64,000 nt of DNA from NCBI GenBank assembly GCA_009801085.1, contig VNWV01000028.1, positions 103,362 through 167,361 of the forward strand. The letters run 5' to 3'. Both the position numbers and the translations under genes were made by a program. The stretch's first letter is position 1, and the number at the start of each line of letters is the position of its first letter. Origin of the DNA: Lasiodiplodia sp. COLG20 (taxonomy: Eukaryota > Ascomycota > Dothideomycetes > Botryosphaeriales > Botryosphaeriaceae). The notes under the pieces were generated by a model. The model ran no database searches. It worked only from the letters and a program-made list of their open reading frames with translations, and was not told the DNA's origin. This document shows, piece by piece, positions 33,087 to 44,800 of this stretch.

Positions 33087-36000
33087 AGGGGGGAGGAGGA
33101 ATGGTGTTGGAACGGCGGAGGGAGTGGCTGGTGGTGATGGTTCGGATAAGTAAATTGAGGTTAACTTGGTGCGTTGCGAGTAGAAGTTATAGATAGAAAT
33201 GAAAATTGTGATTTGGGGGAAATCCGAGTCTGTTTTGGTTGAAATTCTCGAAGTGACAGCATGACAAGTTGACTTTGAGCCTCGGTTCAAACGCCCACCT
33301 TCCATTAATCAACTCGAAAGCCTTCAAAAGCGGCAAAAACTTTCAGACTATCGAAGATTATGCCCCTTCTACTTCTGCGTAGTAATGGAAAATCTAGCCG
33401 GGCACAGGCACACTTCCAGCAGATTCCAGGCAAACAAGCTAGCAACCAGCCAGTTCGTCTATAAAGAGCGGTAGATGGACTGGATACAATCACCATGCGA
33501 TCTTTCCAAATTAGGTAGGCTCATAATTACTCATAGGGGAGTTCTTTCTGTTAGGCGCGGCTAGAAACTACTAGTCGGACTACATGCTACTGCGGCAGAG
33601 CCAGCTCCCTGAGCAAATACTCCAGGAGGGTCCTCTGACTGTCAACTTCCACACGAGTATCATTGAACGTTGTTCTCAGCCAGGGAGATTTCGGTTCACC
33701 TGCATGTGCAAACCAATGACGACAGTGCTGGCTGCCTTGTTCTTTTCAAACTCCTTGCGTATGTCGTCCAGCTGGCTTCGCATCGTCGCCGTGACATTCT
33801 GAATACGACGGTCAAGTGTGCCATCGCCACTTTCCTTCAGCTTCTGCAAGCATCATCGGGCACCCTGGCCCTGCTGACGCTAATGTCAGCCTCAATGCCT
33901 CGAAAGAGGATATGCTTGAATAGCACCGTCGTCCGTATGCTGGAATGCCCCACCCCTCCGCAGCGACGGTTGCCTCACCGGTTTCGGAGACTTGAGACGC
34001 ATTTGACATCAGCCGGGCCTGAATGAGGCGAAACCGGACGCAGGCGGTTACCGTTGAGAGGGGCTTGGCGTCTCGGCCGACAGATGGTGTTTGCAACTTT
34101 CCCTGGGCGCCTTGGATGGACTTTACGCTACCTCCGGGACCGAGTTTCTGTTTGGTCAGGGGCATCATGCAATAGATTCCGTACGAAGAGACGATCCGGG
34201 ATGCTTGGTTTAAACCACCCCTGTAGAAAAAAGAAATTTGAAACTGAAGCACCTTACGGCACCGCAGCGATCCACTTTCGCCGCAAAGTGAGGCGGCGCT
34301 GGTATCAGTGGTTCTACGAGACGGAGCTGAATGAACTCGAATGGGTTTATGTTGCAGTATATCCACTCGCAGCCGACACCGGCCATTGCCCTGAGGTCCA
34401 GGATACGGTGCATATACCTCCACTTTGGCCACGCGGACAAGAAGGGCGGATATTCGGCTTTTTTGTTTCGTGCAACAGTATACCACGGCAGCGGCTCGCC
34501 CGATGCCCCGCAAAAGCATCGCGAAAATCAACCATCTCCACGCCGCCATCTGAATCGACGTTACGGCGTCGTACAGCACACCGTTTGAGGGCCATATGGT
34601 GATCGTCGGGACTGCATTCAAAGCCTCCAAGGCGCCTCACCGGTCTATGCCCTTTTTTGTTTCCGTCATGACCAATGGTCTCCACATTGTACGACTGATG
34701 CTTGAAGGTGGCGAACCGCAGGGGGGGATTCAGCCCGAGCAGGACATGAAATCCTGGTTCTCGGAGCGCTGTTGAGCTTCTCAGAAGACCGAGGGGGAGA
34801 ACTTTCTGGATATGTGGAGTCCGTATTCTTCTGCATTCTACAACCTGTCGTCGTTGGGCCGTGCAACGTTGACTAACTGATCCGAGCCACATGCTGCGAG
34901 GGAGGGTAGCGGGATGGCTTCCCGGACGGTTTCCGTGCAACGTTCGTTGCTTTTGCTCTGGCGTCACCGATCGTCAGCGCCACTGCATCTTGGCTGCTCA
35001 ATGCAGCGGATACGCGCTTGGTCGGCCTATTGCATTATCGAAGTAATGGCACAGTCAGCACCAGCCCATTCTCTCTCTCGTTAGTGGTCGGGTGCGCGGC
35101 CATGTCTTTGGTATGGATCCTCACGGCTCGGGCCGCAAGGGAAACCGGGTGGAAGAAAGTTGGATGTAGGGATCCCTGTATGCACATGGCCATTTGGAAG
35201 TCAGTGAAACCAAGCGCGTGTTATTGCCCTTTCTGGCCATGACTCACTTTTATTTCCGTTCTTTCCTACATATCTTTTTAGTGCAGCTGAACTTTTTACG
35301 ATTTCCTTCCAAGACACAAAAATGAAATGTTCAAGGGGAATCTGTAAAACGGTCGTTCCCGACATTCACGATCCTGTGTATTCATTGGCGTTGGCATGCA
35401 ATTGTGTTCCGTTAACTATCTTAGGCATGATACTAAGTTGTAGGGTAATTTTTCTGTATGTGACTGAAAAGAATACCTGCAACTTCGGTTTCATGGGTAT
35501 TAAGAAGAGCACCTTCAAAGAAATTTTAGTTTCGTTCTTCGCCTCGCGGGACTGTACTTCGGTCTCAGGTGGGTGGCCACGCAAATGTATGCATGATACG
35601 TAAGACTCTACTAGAGGCTGATACAGTGCAGTTCAGAGCGGATATGATGACGAGCTTGCACAATGCGCACGCATTGGCATTATAGTCGGAGACTACGGCG
35701 AATGACTTCCTCAACGTCGAATTTCCAACAGGCGCTACAAATTCCCTCCATCAACCAGGAATAACCCTAAAAAGCGCAATCAGCTTTGTGGTGTATTCGT
35801 GAACTCAGTGCATGGCCAAGATTCCCTACTTAGTCTCATGCAGCGAGCGATAAATACTCGAGGTGACACATACTGCAACCCTCTCCACTCTATGAACAAC
35901 ACACACCGCTACATGCTTGAAGTCAGCTAGGAGCACACCCTGACCGGCGAATCGTCCAGAATGGACACGCCGCTTGTCAACCCTCGGGGGATCTACACTG

Positions 36001-36562
36001 GAAACTGGGGCCAGGTTACGCGCCTCCGCCGCAACGGCACCATTGTCGCTTACAACTATTTCCCCGGATTCAGAGGAAATGAAACACGATCGACAGCATC
36101 CGCGGGTCCTTGGTTTCTCGTTATTGGTCTCCATGGCCCATGTCGTGGGGTTGCATCCCGCGGCACTAGAGTGGAGATGGCGCAGCAACACCCTGCCCAA
36201 TTGAGACCGTGAGATCATTTCTGTGCTCTGAGCAGGAAAAACGCGGTGAAAGCTGGTTGCAACTTCTAAAATCTGGCTTTATACTATCAAGCCAATGCGC
36301 TACTAACCATCTATAGAACCTTACTCGGCAGATTGAACTTCCAAACCGGCAGCGTAAGGTCCTTGGCGCTACAGTTTTACCTTAGGTAATTAATGCGAAG
36401 CTACTACCTACTACTCAAGTGCTATAGGAAATTACTAAGTCATCGGATTTTAACTTGACACCTATGGAGCCATTTTGAGCAGGTAGTGTTCACAAGTAAA
36501 TTATTCGTTTAGTCGGTGTCTTATATTGTCTACATGGCGTAACTTCTAGAGTACGCAACACG
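33087..36562. other. Gene-poor tract with degenerate coding pieces
   Basis: About 3.5 kb without a recognisable intact gene. Overlapping frames up to 272 codons exist on the minus strand (33812-34630) but carry no motif. A 93-codon cysteine-containing frame at 35322-35603 (+) and frames at 35826-36218 are unassigned and may be chance. Some stretches keep codon-like structure (see 33700-33851). Confidence 0.5.
33700..33851 (-). pseudogene. Remnant of a helical/coiled-coil protein exon
   Basis: On the minus strand this segment reads as an uninterrupted amphipathic helix (TLDRRIQNVTATMRSQLDDI...KEFEKNKAASTVVIGLHM) in good fungal codon usage. The preceding coding-like stretch (...VLFKHILFRGIEADISV) is in a different frame with no convincing intron between, so a frameshift or a missing exon is likely. 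I do not recognise the family. Confidence 0.35.
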
Positions 36563-37380
36563 TTACCAGGGGATCCTTCCATCCTTATTAATAAAGTACC
36601 CGGCATCGGCGTCCCGCTCCCCATTGATGATGCCTAGTATCCCACGCGCAGACTCTTTTGGGTCCTGGGCACCATTGTCCCTCATCTGTTGCTTCTTCTC
36701 CTCGCTGTCACCCCACGCATTCGTTGCTACAAACCCAGGGCAGTAGCTCCACACCTTCGCGCCCCACTCGCCAAACTGTGCCGTTTGACAGACGGTCAAC
36801 ATGTTCAGAGCAGCTTTGGACATTCGATACGTCACAGCTTGCTTGAACGTCCAGTCGAGGCCTTCTTCCCTCAACAGCGCCGTCGACCCAAGGGCACTAC
36901 TGACGTTGATGATTCGAGGATCGTTGGACTTCTTGAGCAAATGGACAAAGGCATCAGTGACCAGGAGAGGGGCGAAAGTGTTGACGGGGAATTCCTCTTG
37001 CAGCTGATTGTGATAGGCTGTGTCGTAAGACATCAGTCCCGCATTGTTGACCAGCACATCGAGCTTTCCGAATTCGTCCTCGATAAATTTCGCTGCGGCT
37101 GCGATGGAGGCAGCGTTCTGGACTTCCAGCTGCACGGTAGAGACAGTGCCGGGGAAGCCTTTCGCTTTCAGATCATCCACGGCCTTCTGACCCTTGATGG
37201 CTGACCGGGCTCCAACGATGACATGGAAAGATGAAGAATGCTCAGCAATGACAGTGGCGCTTGCAAATCCAATGCCAGCATTCGCCCCTGCGTAAATACT
37301 CAGCCACCGAATCTCTGAAGACTTTGCAAGATGGAGTAACAAATACCTGTAATCAGAACGACTTTTCTCTCTGCAATCAT
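36563..37380 (-). CDS. Short-chain dehydrogenase (classical SDR)
   Basis: Exons (minus strand) 37380-37347 and 37287-36563 give 252 residues. The 34-nt first exon encodes MIAERKVVLIT, and the splice restores the TGANAGIGFA cofactor loop. Further motifs are IVGARSAIKG, LVNNAGLM, IINVSSALGS with the catalytic Ser, and TYRMSKAALN (YxxxK), then YCPGFVATN. Starting instead at the longer unspliced frame would lose the first beta strand. A TATATAT box lies at about 37451, ~70 bases upstream. It is a cytosolic carbonyl reductase-type enzyme; substrate unknown. It stands alone in a gene-poor, repeat-bearing tract. Confidence 0.9.
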
Positions 37381-37910
37381 GTTTGGCTTCGAAGGGCTGC
37401 AAGGATGAGTATTTGGTGAATGTTGTCTCCCTGGGACGTCCTGGAGAGATTATATATGCCCATGGTTGCGCGCCGCATTACCAATCTCTGACCACACAAT
37501 GCGCTGATGAAATGAACACCGGCCCGAATCTATGCTGAAGACCAGTCATCTCTTGTTCATGACTGCCATGATGTGGGTCTTCTATCGGAGTTTCCGTGCT
37601 CTCTGGGCCCCTCGAAACGTCCGAGAATCCGAGTCGGGATCGTAGACTGGTTTTACAACTGACACTACGTGGTGCACGCTCCGACATCCGACCATGATTT
37701 CAAACATTTCAGCGGAGCATTGGAGAGTAGTGCAGTTCATTGCCTTGTCAAAGGTGGCGCCATGATTGATGAAAGTTGCGTCAATGCGGGCAGGATGCGA
37801 CGACATGCCACCGTGGTGATAGGTTACTCGTAGGGTTATTAGGACGTAAGCATTCAGCCTCGCTGCGAAGAAACTGGTATGTGTTTCGCTATTAAGATGT
37901 TAGTGATCAG

Positions 37911-37965
37911 CCTGTCTTGCCGTCTTGGCTCGGAGCTTCGGCTCTAGATAAAGACGAGCAACACG
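37911..37965. repeat. Dispersed repeat, copy A
   Basis: Contains GTCTTGGCTCGGAGCTTCGG and the following CTCTAGATAAAGACGAGC. It matches copy B at 39229-39283 with a few differences, in the same orientation and ~1.3 kb apart. Confidence 0.6.
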
Positions 37966-39228
37966 TGACACTTCGTTCGGAGGCCGGACCGGAGGCCGAC
38001 TCAATCCGAATCGGCATCCGTTCATTCTCCATTACTTCGGCTCTTGCGTGCACTGCGAATCATCTATAATATTCCTGGCACCCAAAGTCTGTAGTAGTGC
38101 TGATTCTTCAGAACTTAGAAATAAACAGTCATTTTATCGTTGCATGGGAACGTTTACCTGTACATTTCTCCCATCAAAGCTGCATGGCAGTACGTTTTTG
38201 CAGACTGGAAGGTTTCAAGGGAAGATAGTAGGATGTGCGATGGGACCGATCCCTTAACACTGGTTTCATTATTTTCTATTGCTTTGTTGACGTCTTATCA
38301 CATGATATATTAGTCTTCAGCATAGTCAACTCGTTCCCGAATGCGTTTAAAATACGGCTGTTACGTCGAGCGCTACATTTGACCTAAGATCCCAGCCCTG
38401 TCCTCCCTTAATACATTTTTCTCCTTCGTCTTCTTGGTATTCCGAATGTTCGACTCCAACCGTTTTTACGACTACTCTAGCAAGACGCCCAACAAATCTG
38501 CCCTAGTCGTAGATTCTTATTGCGTCGGGCTTATGTCCAAGCAGAGTCTACATGATTACTATACTACTATCTGCGAGTACTCTTTACGTAAATTGACTAA
38601 CGAAGACGTTGTGCTCAATTCCCTGCCCGGAGCTTGCCCGCGGCTGTAAGAAGAGTCAGACATGTTTTGCTATGAAGATGGTTTTATCCCTTCGTTATAC
38701 AACGTAATAGGCATTAATTCTAAGCGTAGCATTATGAACGCTAGCACCGGAAAACATTTTATATTAAGCAGGCCGTGGTCAAATGCCTCGCTTAAATAGA
38801 CTATTCGGTTATCGATTACCTTATATGCTTTGGCCAGATCGGATTGTTTGTAAGCTATGAGGCTTATAGATTGCATCTAAAATTTCTGTTCTCCTCTTGA
38901 GAGGCTCACTGCTCTTGCTAACGTCAGTACAACGAATGCCTAGCCATCTAGCGCCCCCACATTTTGCTTTAGCTTATAAAGCGCCCGTATACGTGGCTAT
39001 GTCGTGACTTCTACGGCAATTTCAGGTGAAGAGAATCATGCCACGACTCTAAGATGCTCGATTGGTAATCATTAATGGCTTGTTGAACCGCCGTCCAAGC
39101 ACTTGGTGCCTGGGCACCACTTAAAATAATTGCAACCCATTGCAGATCCCGGATATTAGGATTCTCAGACGGAGTTAGCGACCAACCGACGAATAAGGTG
39201 TTGATGTTAGTCATCTCATCGGGCGCGA

Positions 39229-39283
39229 TCAGGCTGTCTTGGCTCGGTGCTTCGGCTCTAAACAAGGACGAGCTGTTGCTCGT
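39229..39283. repeat. Dispersed repeat, copy B
   Basis: Contains GTCTTGGCTCGGTGCTTCGG followed by CTCTAAACAAGGACGAGC, the partner of copy A. In both copies a CCGAATCxGxxTxxGCATCCG-like stretch follows within ~60 bases. Confidence 0.6.
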
Positions 39284-39819
39284 GATCAGCGGCTCCCGAA
39301 TCCGAGTTAGCATCCGAGTTTGCGAACGCCGGCCAATGAGAAACTTGCGAATGATTATTTACAAGACTAGAATTTCCTAATTGGGAGAAATGATGGACTA
39401 CCCGCCCGATCGGCCGCGTCACGGACAAACGGCAGCGATACCCCTGATAGCAGACCGCCAAGACCCCACTGCTCGGCACGCTGGGTACGGGATGGTCCCC
39501 CTCTATGCATGAGCGTTGCGGAGTTAGGAAGCACAGTATTGCAAGTGCTCGAGCAACCACCAAGAAGCTCCCGGAGGTCGGAATCCGACTCAATTTAGAT
39601 CGTGGTCAGTTCTTTGACTTCTATGGTTGTTGCGCACACTGCGTAGGTAGGTATATATATTGGTGAATAGGCCTCTGATGAAAGTGCTGCTCAACAATTG
39701 AACACACTTGTCTGAGAATCATCTGGAGAACACTGCAAAAACAACTTGCTCGATCTCAATTTTGGTATTGAACTACATATTCCTTGCAGCTGCCTTACTC
39801 TTACCAATTGCAGGAAAAC

Positions 39820-41387
39820 ATGGCTACCGCTTCTAACATTTGTCTCACCGGCAACGAGAAATTGTCCTTTGCCATCACGCCTCTGAGGCTTGACTCGGCC
39901 AGAAAGGCATCGGAACTTCTGAACGAGAACCATGTCAAGTGGGACACTTATCTGAACGACCAAGGTCACCACGTGTGTTCAGGTCATCTTGTTCTCATCC
40001 GTGCTGTATACTAAGACTCGGCTCCGCAGAATCACCTGCTCCACCACATCCTCACTCTCTACGCCCTTGGAGCCACCCCTGACGAGATGCAAGCCGCCTA
40101 CGACGAGGAGGTCAATTCGCAGCGAATCGCCTTCCCGCCCTACCAGAAGATCATTGACGCACTCCAGACCCCTGCCGGCTTCAACAAATACCTCGGCGAC
40201 TACACGCAGTACACCAACTACCTGGTCTACTTCACAGCCGAAGTCGAGGCCAAGGGCGTGCCCAGGGTACTGGATGAGTACCTCTTCGCGGGCGACGAGC
40301 GCGCCAACGACCTGCTCTCGCGCCTCTTCGTCGGCTTCGGCCACGCCATGATCCACCTCGGCTACGGCATCGAGTTCCGCCAGCCCGCCATCGTGGCCGA
40401 GGCGCTGGCGCAGGCGGCGGTGCACGAGCCCTGGGGCAAGGATTTCTTCGAGGCGGCCGAGCGTGCGGGAGAGGCGCACAAGGCTGCGACCCCCTCCGGT
40501 GATGCTCACCCGTCCATGCTCGAGCTGCTGGAGGAGACGCGTCAGCAGATCTTGCAGCAGCCGGAGGCGGCGAACTACGGGTACAGAGACAACTGCATCA
40601 AGTACGGCATCGTGCATCTCGCATCGGAGCGCCTGCTGCCCGTCTTGGCGAAATGGGTCGTTCGGAGCGATGAACTCGCGCAGAAGACGGCCGAAAACAT
40701 CGACGCTTCTGGTACGTTCCCGCTCTTCCTCCCATCTTTCCACCTCCCTTCTACGCCGCCTTAACTCCACCTCCCCTCTACACCGCCTTAACTCCGCCTC
40801 CCCCTCACACTCCGCCTTAACCCCACCTCCCCTCCAGACTCGACACCCCAACTGACACCTTCTCCCAAACAGTCTTCTACAACACCGCCGCCCAGCACCC
40901 CCCGCACATCCCCAAAATCGACTTTTTCTACCTCCACTCCACCACCGTCTCCGTCCACTTCATCGACTTCCTGACCAACCCCTGGCTCTCCCCCGCCGCG
41001 CGCGTCCGCCTGCTGGAGTGGAAGGGCCGCTGGGACCTGGCCAACTACGCCTCGCGCGGCGCCGCCCCGCTGCTGCGCGACGACGTCGCCACGTACCCCG
41101 CGGACCGCGATGGCTGGGACAGCGTCATCGCGCGCGCGAACAGATACATTCATCCGGAGGATGGTGGACATGCGGCGAAGATGATGCGGGCGATTGTGGC
41201 GGGATGGAGGTTTGTGGAGGGGGTGGAGAGGAAGGGTTTCGCGCTGGAGTCGGAGGAGATGTGGTTGAAGGCGGCGTCGCTGGGGATGGATTCGGTGGAG
41301 GCGGGGTCGCCGGTGTGGGTGAGGGGCGCGGGGTTTGAGGAGGGGTGGAAGGATATTCCGTTGAGGGAGGGTAAGGCGAACTTGTGA
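39820..41387 (+). CDS. Questin-oxidase-like protein (AflY/DUF4243 family)
   Basis: Exons 39820-39972, 40030-40711 and 40873-41387 give 449 residues, normal for the AflY/GedK family of Baeyer-Villiger-type oxidases of fungal aromatic polyketides. Typical blocks: NENHVKWDTYLNDQGHH then, across intron 1, NHLLHHILTLYALGATPDEM with clustered His; FTAEVEAKGVPRVLDEYLF; GFGHAMIHLGYGIEF with conserved His; YGIVHLASERLLPVLAKWV; and HSTTVSVHFI in the last exon. No flavin or haem motif is present, as in the family. Intron 2 (161 nt) is long because of a minisatellite. No polyketide synthase lies in the window, so the substrate is unknown. Confidence 0.88.
40751..40840 (+). repeat. Intronic minisatellite, ~27-29 bp unit, about three copies
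   Basis: Units begin CCGCCTTAACTCCACCTCC at 40756, CCGCCTTAACTCCGCCTCC at 40783 and CCGCCTTAACCCCACCTCC at 40812, all inside intron 2 of the questin-oxidase-like gene. A partial pyrimidine-rich unit precedes them. Confidence 0.8.
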
Positions 41388-41825
41388 TGAGGCGATTGGC
41401 GGTTGCTGGCGTCTTTTGAGATATTTTGAGATGTACGCTCGTTTATAACAAGAGTATTTGCTCGGTACCAAATTTCGCTATGTACTAAAGTACTATGTCT
41501 CAATTTCTTTTTCCAATGTGACCCACAGAGAACCAAAGTAGAAGTAGCATGGTCATTGATCGTATCATTTTCAAAAAAGAAACAAATCTTGAATTACTAA
41601 TATCCCATCATTACTCCAGTCGTCAACTTTCGCGATAGTCCGCATATAAAATTAGTCTACGTCTTCCGAAGAGTCCCGTCAGTCTGAAACATCAACTCAA
41701 ACCATTTCCGCGAGATTAGCTCACAAATTCAACCACCATCCGAGGATACACGTAGCTACAAAAGCCTTCAGTATTCGCCCATCTTCTTGCACAGCTCAGA
41801 GCCTTTTGAAAACATGTAGGCACTT
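41388..41825. other. Intergenic between convergent genes
   Basis: About 440 AT-rich bases between the 3' ends of the questin-oxidase-like gene (+) and the NLR-HET gene (-). No gene seen. Confidence 0.6.
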
Positions 41826-44800
41826 CTACATGATTATGATTTGTCGAGTTTCAGCTGATTCGAATGGGTGTCCAGCCGATTTTGCCACCACAAAGAGGCC
41901 AATCCGCATGAAGGTCTCTTCGTCCGTTTTATTGTTCCCTTTAAGCTCTTTATAGGCTTTCCTTAACAGAAGACTGGCTCTTTGTGTCAATTGCAGCATG
42001 AGAATTGGGTCGTTGCAGTGCTTCGGCGTACTGGGAATCCCATCCTCTGTGTCAAACCAGCAACTAGCTCGTAGGGGTAAAGACCGGTTCTTGAACAGAT
42101 CGGAGACGATGTCGTATGTGTACTCAAAGGATTCTTTGGTACAAAGGCTCCAGTCAATCTGTACCATTGGCGCCTCGATGATCAAAAGGACGGAGAGACC
42201 ACTCCCTTTAAGCCGCTCATTAGGATGGTCAAACCCCACTTCGTGGGGATGCCCACTGGCTTCAAGAACTCTGGCAGTGCTCACCACATCTTGGGGCCAG
42301 TAGTGGACACAGCGTCCCTCGCCGAAAGCCCATGACCACGTAGGAAAATGTTTCTGAGCGTCTCGAGGATGGGTACGGCTGTAGGCGATACCAAAGAAGG
42401 CCGCGTATAAAATCGGTAACCCATAGACCAGCAATATACCTTCCGCCAAATGCTTTGGCACTGCTTTGAGCCAAAGCATCTAGAGCCCTGAGTCTGTCGC
42501 CAGGGTAGGTCAAGCCGAGGCTGGAGAATAGTTCCACCGTGCGATACCAGTCCGAGCGCTCATCCGTCTGCTTTTCCAGAGCTGTACAACGTTCTAAACC
42601 CGACTCCCAAACTATTCTTTCTTTACATTGCATGTAAACCTGTTCAGTACGTAGGGGGTCTTCTCGGGCTTGAAGAACTAAGTTCCGTGGTGCCGATCGG
42701 ATTTCTTGGAGTATCCACGCTCGACGATGAGCTGCAGAATTGAAGTGCCAGGAATTTGGATAATTCTCAGGATTCAGGCCACACATATTGTAGAATGCCT
42801 CGCTGGCAGGCCACCCGATTGTAAATTCTGTAGATTCATCCTTGGAGTGATAATCCGGAAATCTACCGGCAGTCTCGTGTGATGGTTGAAGTGAGACAGA
42901 TGCATCAGGCACTCCAGCAACAATGTTCAAATATGAGTTGGTGTATATCGAAGGCATCTCCTTTACCATCATACTCCAGTCGTGGGGATCGTCTTGAAAA
43001 GTGCAGAGCCTGTCCACCCAGAGAAATCGAATTCCCAGACTCTTAGTAAGTGTGATTGCGTCCATAATGACTGAAGGAATTTCTTCAAATGGAATACTTG
43101 AGCAATACTGCTCCATGTTGACACTTTTAGTGAAGCCTCGTTGTCGTTCCATTCCCCAACAATACGATAGCGTTGTATAACGCGGGGGAGCGTCGAGAGA
43201 TAGATCAATCGTAAGAAGGCGTGGGTTTCTTACATCGTCTCCAACCTGTATAAGGCGAAAAAAAGGCAGTCGGATCTTGGCTGTCCGCGTGCAGGAATTG
43301 TGTTGGGTTTCGCACGTTCGTAGCCATTGAGATACTTTTGGGATGACGGCTCCGTTCGTGGCAAAATATTTCGGAGGTGTGACCAGACTTTTGTGAGTAC
43401 TCACACTAGCTATATATCCCTGTCAGTGCCAGGATCGTTTTCAGCGTTCCTTATCAACTTACCCGAGAACTCAAAGCTCAGTCTTCCAACCAAATTGAGG
43501 CATTGAACTACCAGGAATGGGTCTCCAGTGGGATCTGCATATAGCATAATGTTGGATGATTCCGCCTTTGATGCAATAGTGTTGCTTGCGGTAATCTCTG
43601 CCTTGCTTGTGTCCGCCTCCGTTAGAATCGGCAATTGGTTGGACCGTCTGGAAATCCACTGGTATACAAGTGAGTTAAGCAGCAAAATACACATCGGGCA
43701 GCGCGAACCAGCGGAAACTCGAAGGTCTTGCAAGCTCCAGCGGTGACGTTGTGGATCCTTGAGATTCGCAAGCTTTATTTCCTTGCAGGCAATACATGGG
43801 CCTACCTGTTTAGGGTGTTTGCTTGGGGTGCCGCCTTGCTGTCGGTGCGACTTTGGTGGTGATAATGGATTGAAAGGCGTGGGAGGCTGAGGATATGTCA
43901 TGGAGCGGTAAACGTGGGGAGTTGAACCTCTGCTCTCAAGTAACAAGGATTCGATCTTGGATTTATGAACGTCCCTGGAATCTTCGGCGTGGAAATACCA
44001 GTGATCAATGGCATACTGAAATAATGGCCATTCACCGTCGACATCCGAGTCTGTTGCTGCCGAAACTTTGCGAGTACCAACATGCACTACGTACGCGAGC
44101 AAGGTTTCAGCCATCGTCAAGGCGGAATCATCCTCAGAAATGCTAAAGAGCTTAGCTGAACTTTTCTGGATGTTGTAGCCGAGAAGATACTCTCTGACGC
44201 TCGAATGAGCAAGATGTATCCTGGACGACTCAGAAGGAAGGCAATTTCCTGGCCAATCTCCAGCGACTCGGTCACTGTCAAAGGCCATATCATCTTCAGG
44301 GTCGTCGGAGTGGGTGAAGCCTTCGAACACAATCAAAGGAGTACAGATGTCGATAATGTTATGGGAGTTCAACAATTCGACCGTCCCATCGAAATACGGC
44401 TTTTCCTGTGACTTGACCGGGATTGTGTGGGCTAATTCAGACAGGGTTAAAGGCCTTTTAGACAATGTAACCCATTCAAGAATGCGTCTGACAATCCATC
44501 GCTCTTCTGATTCAACTGTATTCAAAAACAGCTCGTATGTCTCATCCAACGTCTTCGGAAGGTTGTCCAGGAGTTTATTAAGATCCTTTCGGGTTCTGCA
44601 AGCTTCGACTTTTGAGAGAGGAACAGAAATATAGCGGAAGCTGTTTCTAAAATCAGCGCGGTGATGACGGAACGGAGGAAAGATGGTCCATACATGCCCT
44701 CTGCGCTTCTCACTAATTCATTCACAATTCGCTGCTGGTCTTCTTCCGCCCACCTTCTCATCCCTTTTTTGAGTTTCAACCTGAGATGGTGCTCTATATC

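Larger units (their letters stand above)
37381..39819. other. Gene-poor, partly AT-rich tract with dispersed repeat copies
   Basis: About 2.4 kb with no recognisable gene. AT-rich, TA-dense stretches (38270-38990) resemble mutated transposon DNA. A protein-like piece on the minus strand at 39010-39213 begins MTNINTLFVGWSLTPSENP and keeps sensible composition, but I cannot assign it. A TATATATAT run at about 39653 probably belongs to the promoter of the gene starting at 39820. Confidence 0.45.

Noticed and set aside
32292..33305. Minus-strand frame of 337 codons opposite the PSD-like gene
   Set aside because: Composition is Arg/His/Ala-rich without motifs, and the plus strand carries the enzyme.
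33812..34630. Minus-strand frame of 272 codons in the gene-poor tract
   Set aside because: No motif and inconsistent composition. The coding-like pieces nearby are in other frames. Kept only as possible relics.
35322..35603. 93-codon cysteine-containing frame as a possible second small secreted protein
   Set aside because: It lacks an N-terminal signal peptide (MKCSRGICKTVVPD is polar), and the cysteines are irregular.
43410..44549. Splitting the NLR-HET gene into two genes at this exon
   Set aside because: The NACHT arm and the HET-associated Cys region share one uninterrupted exon, and phases match on both sides, so one gene is the simpler reading.
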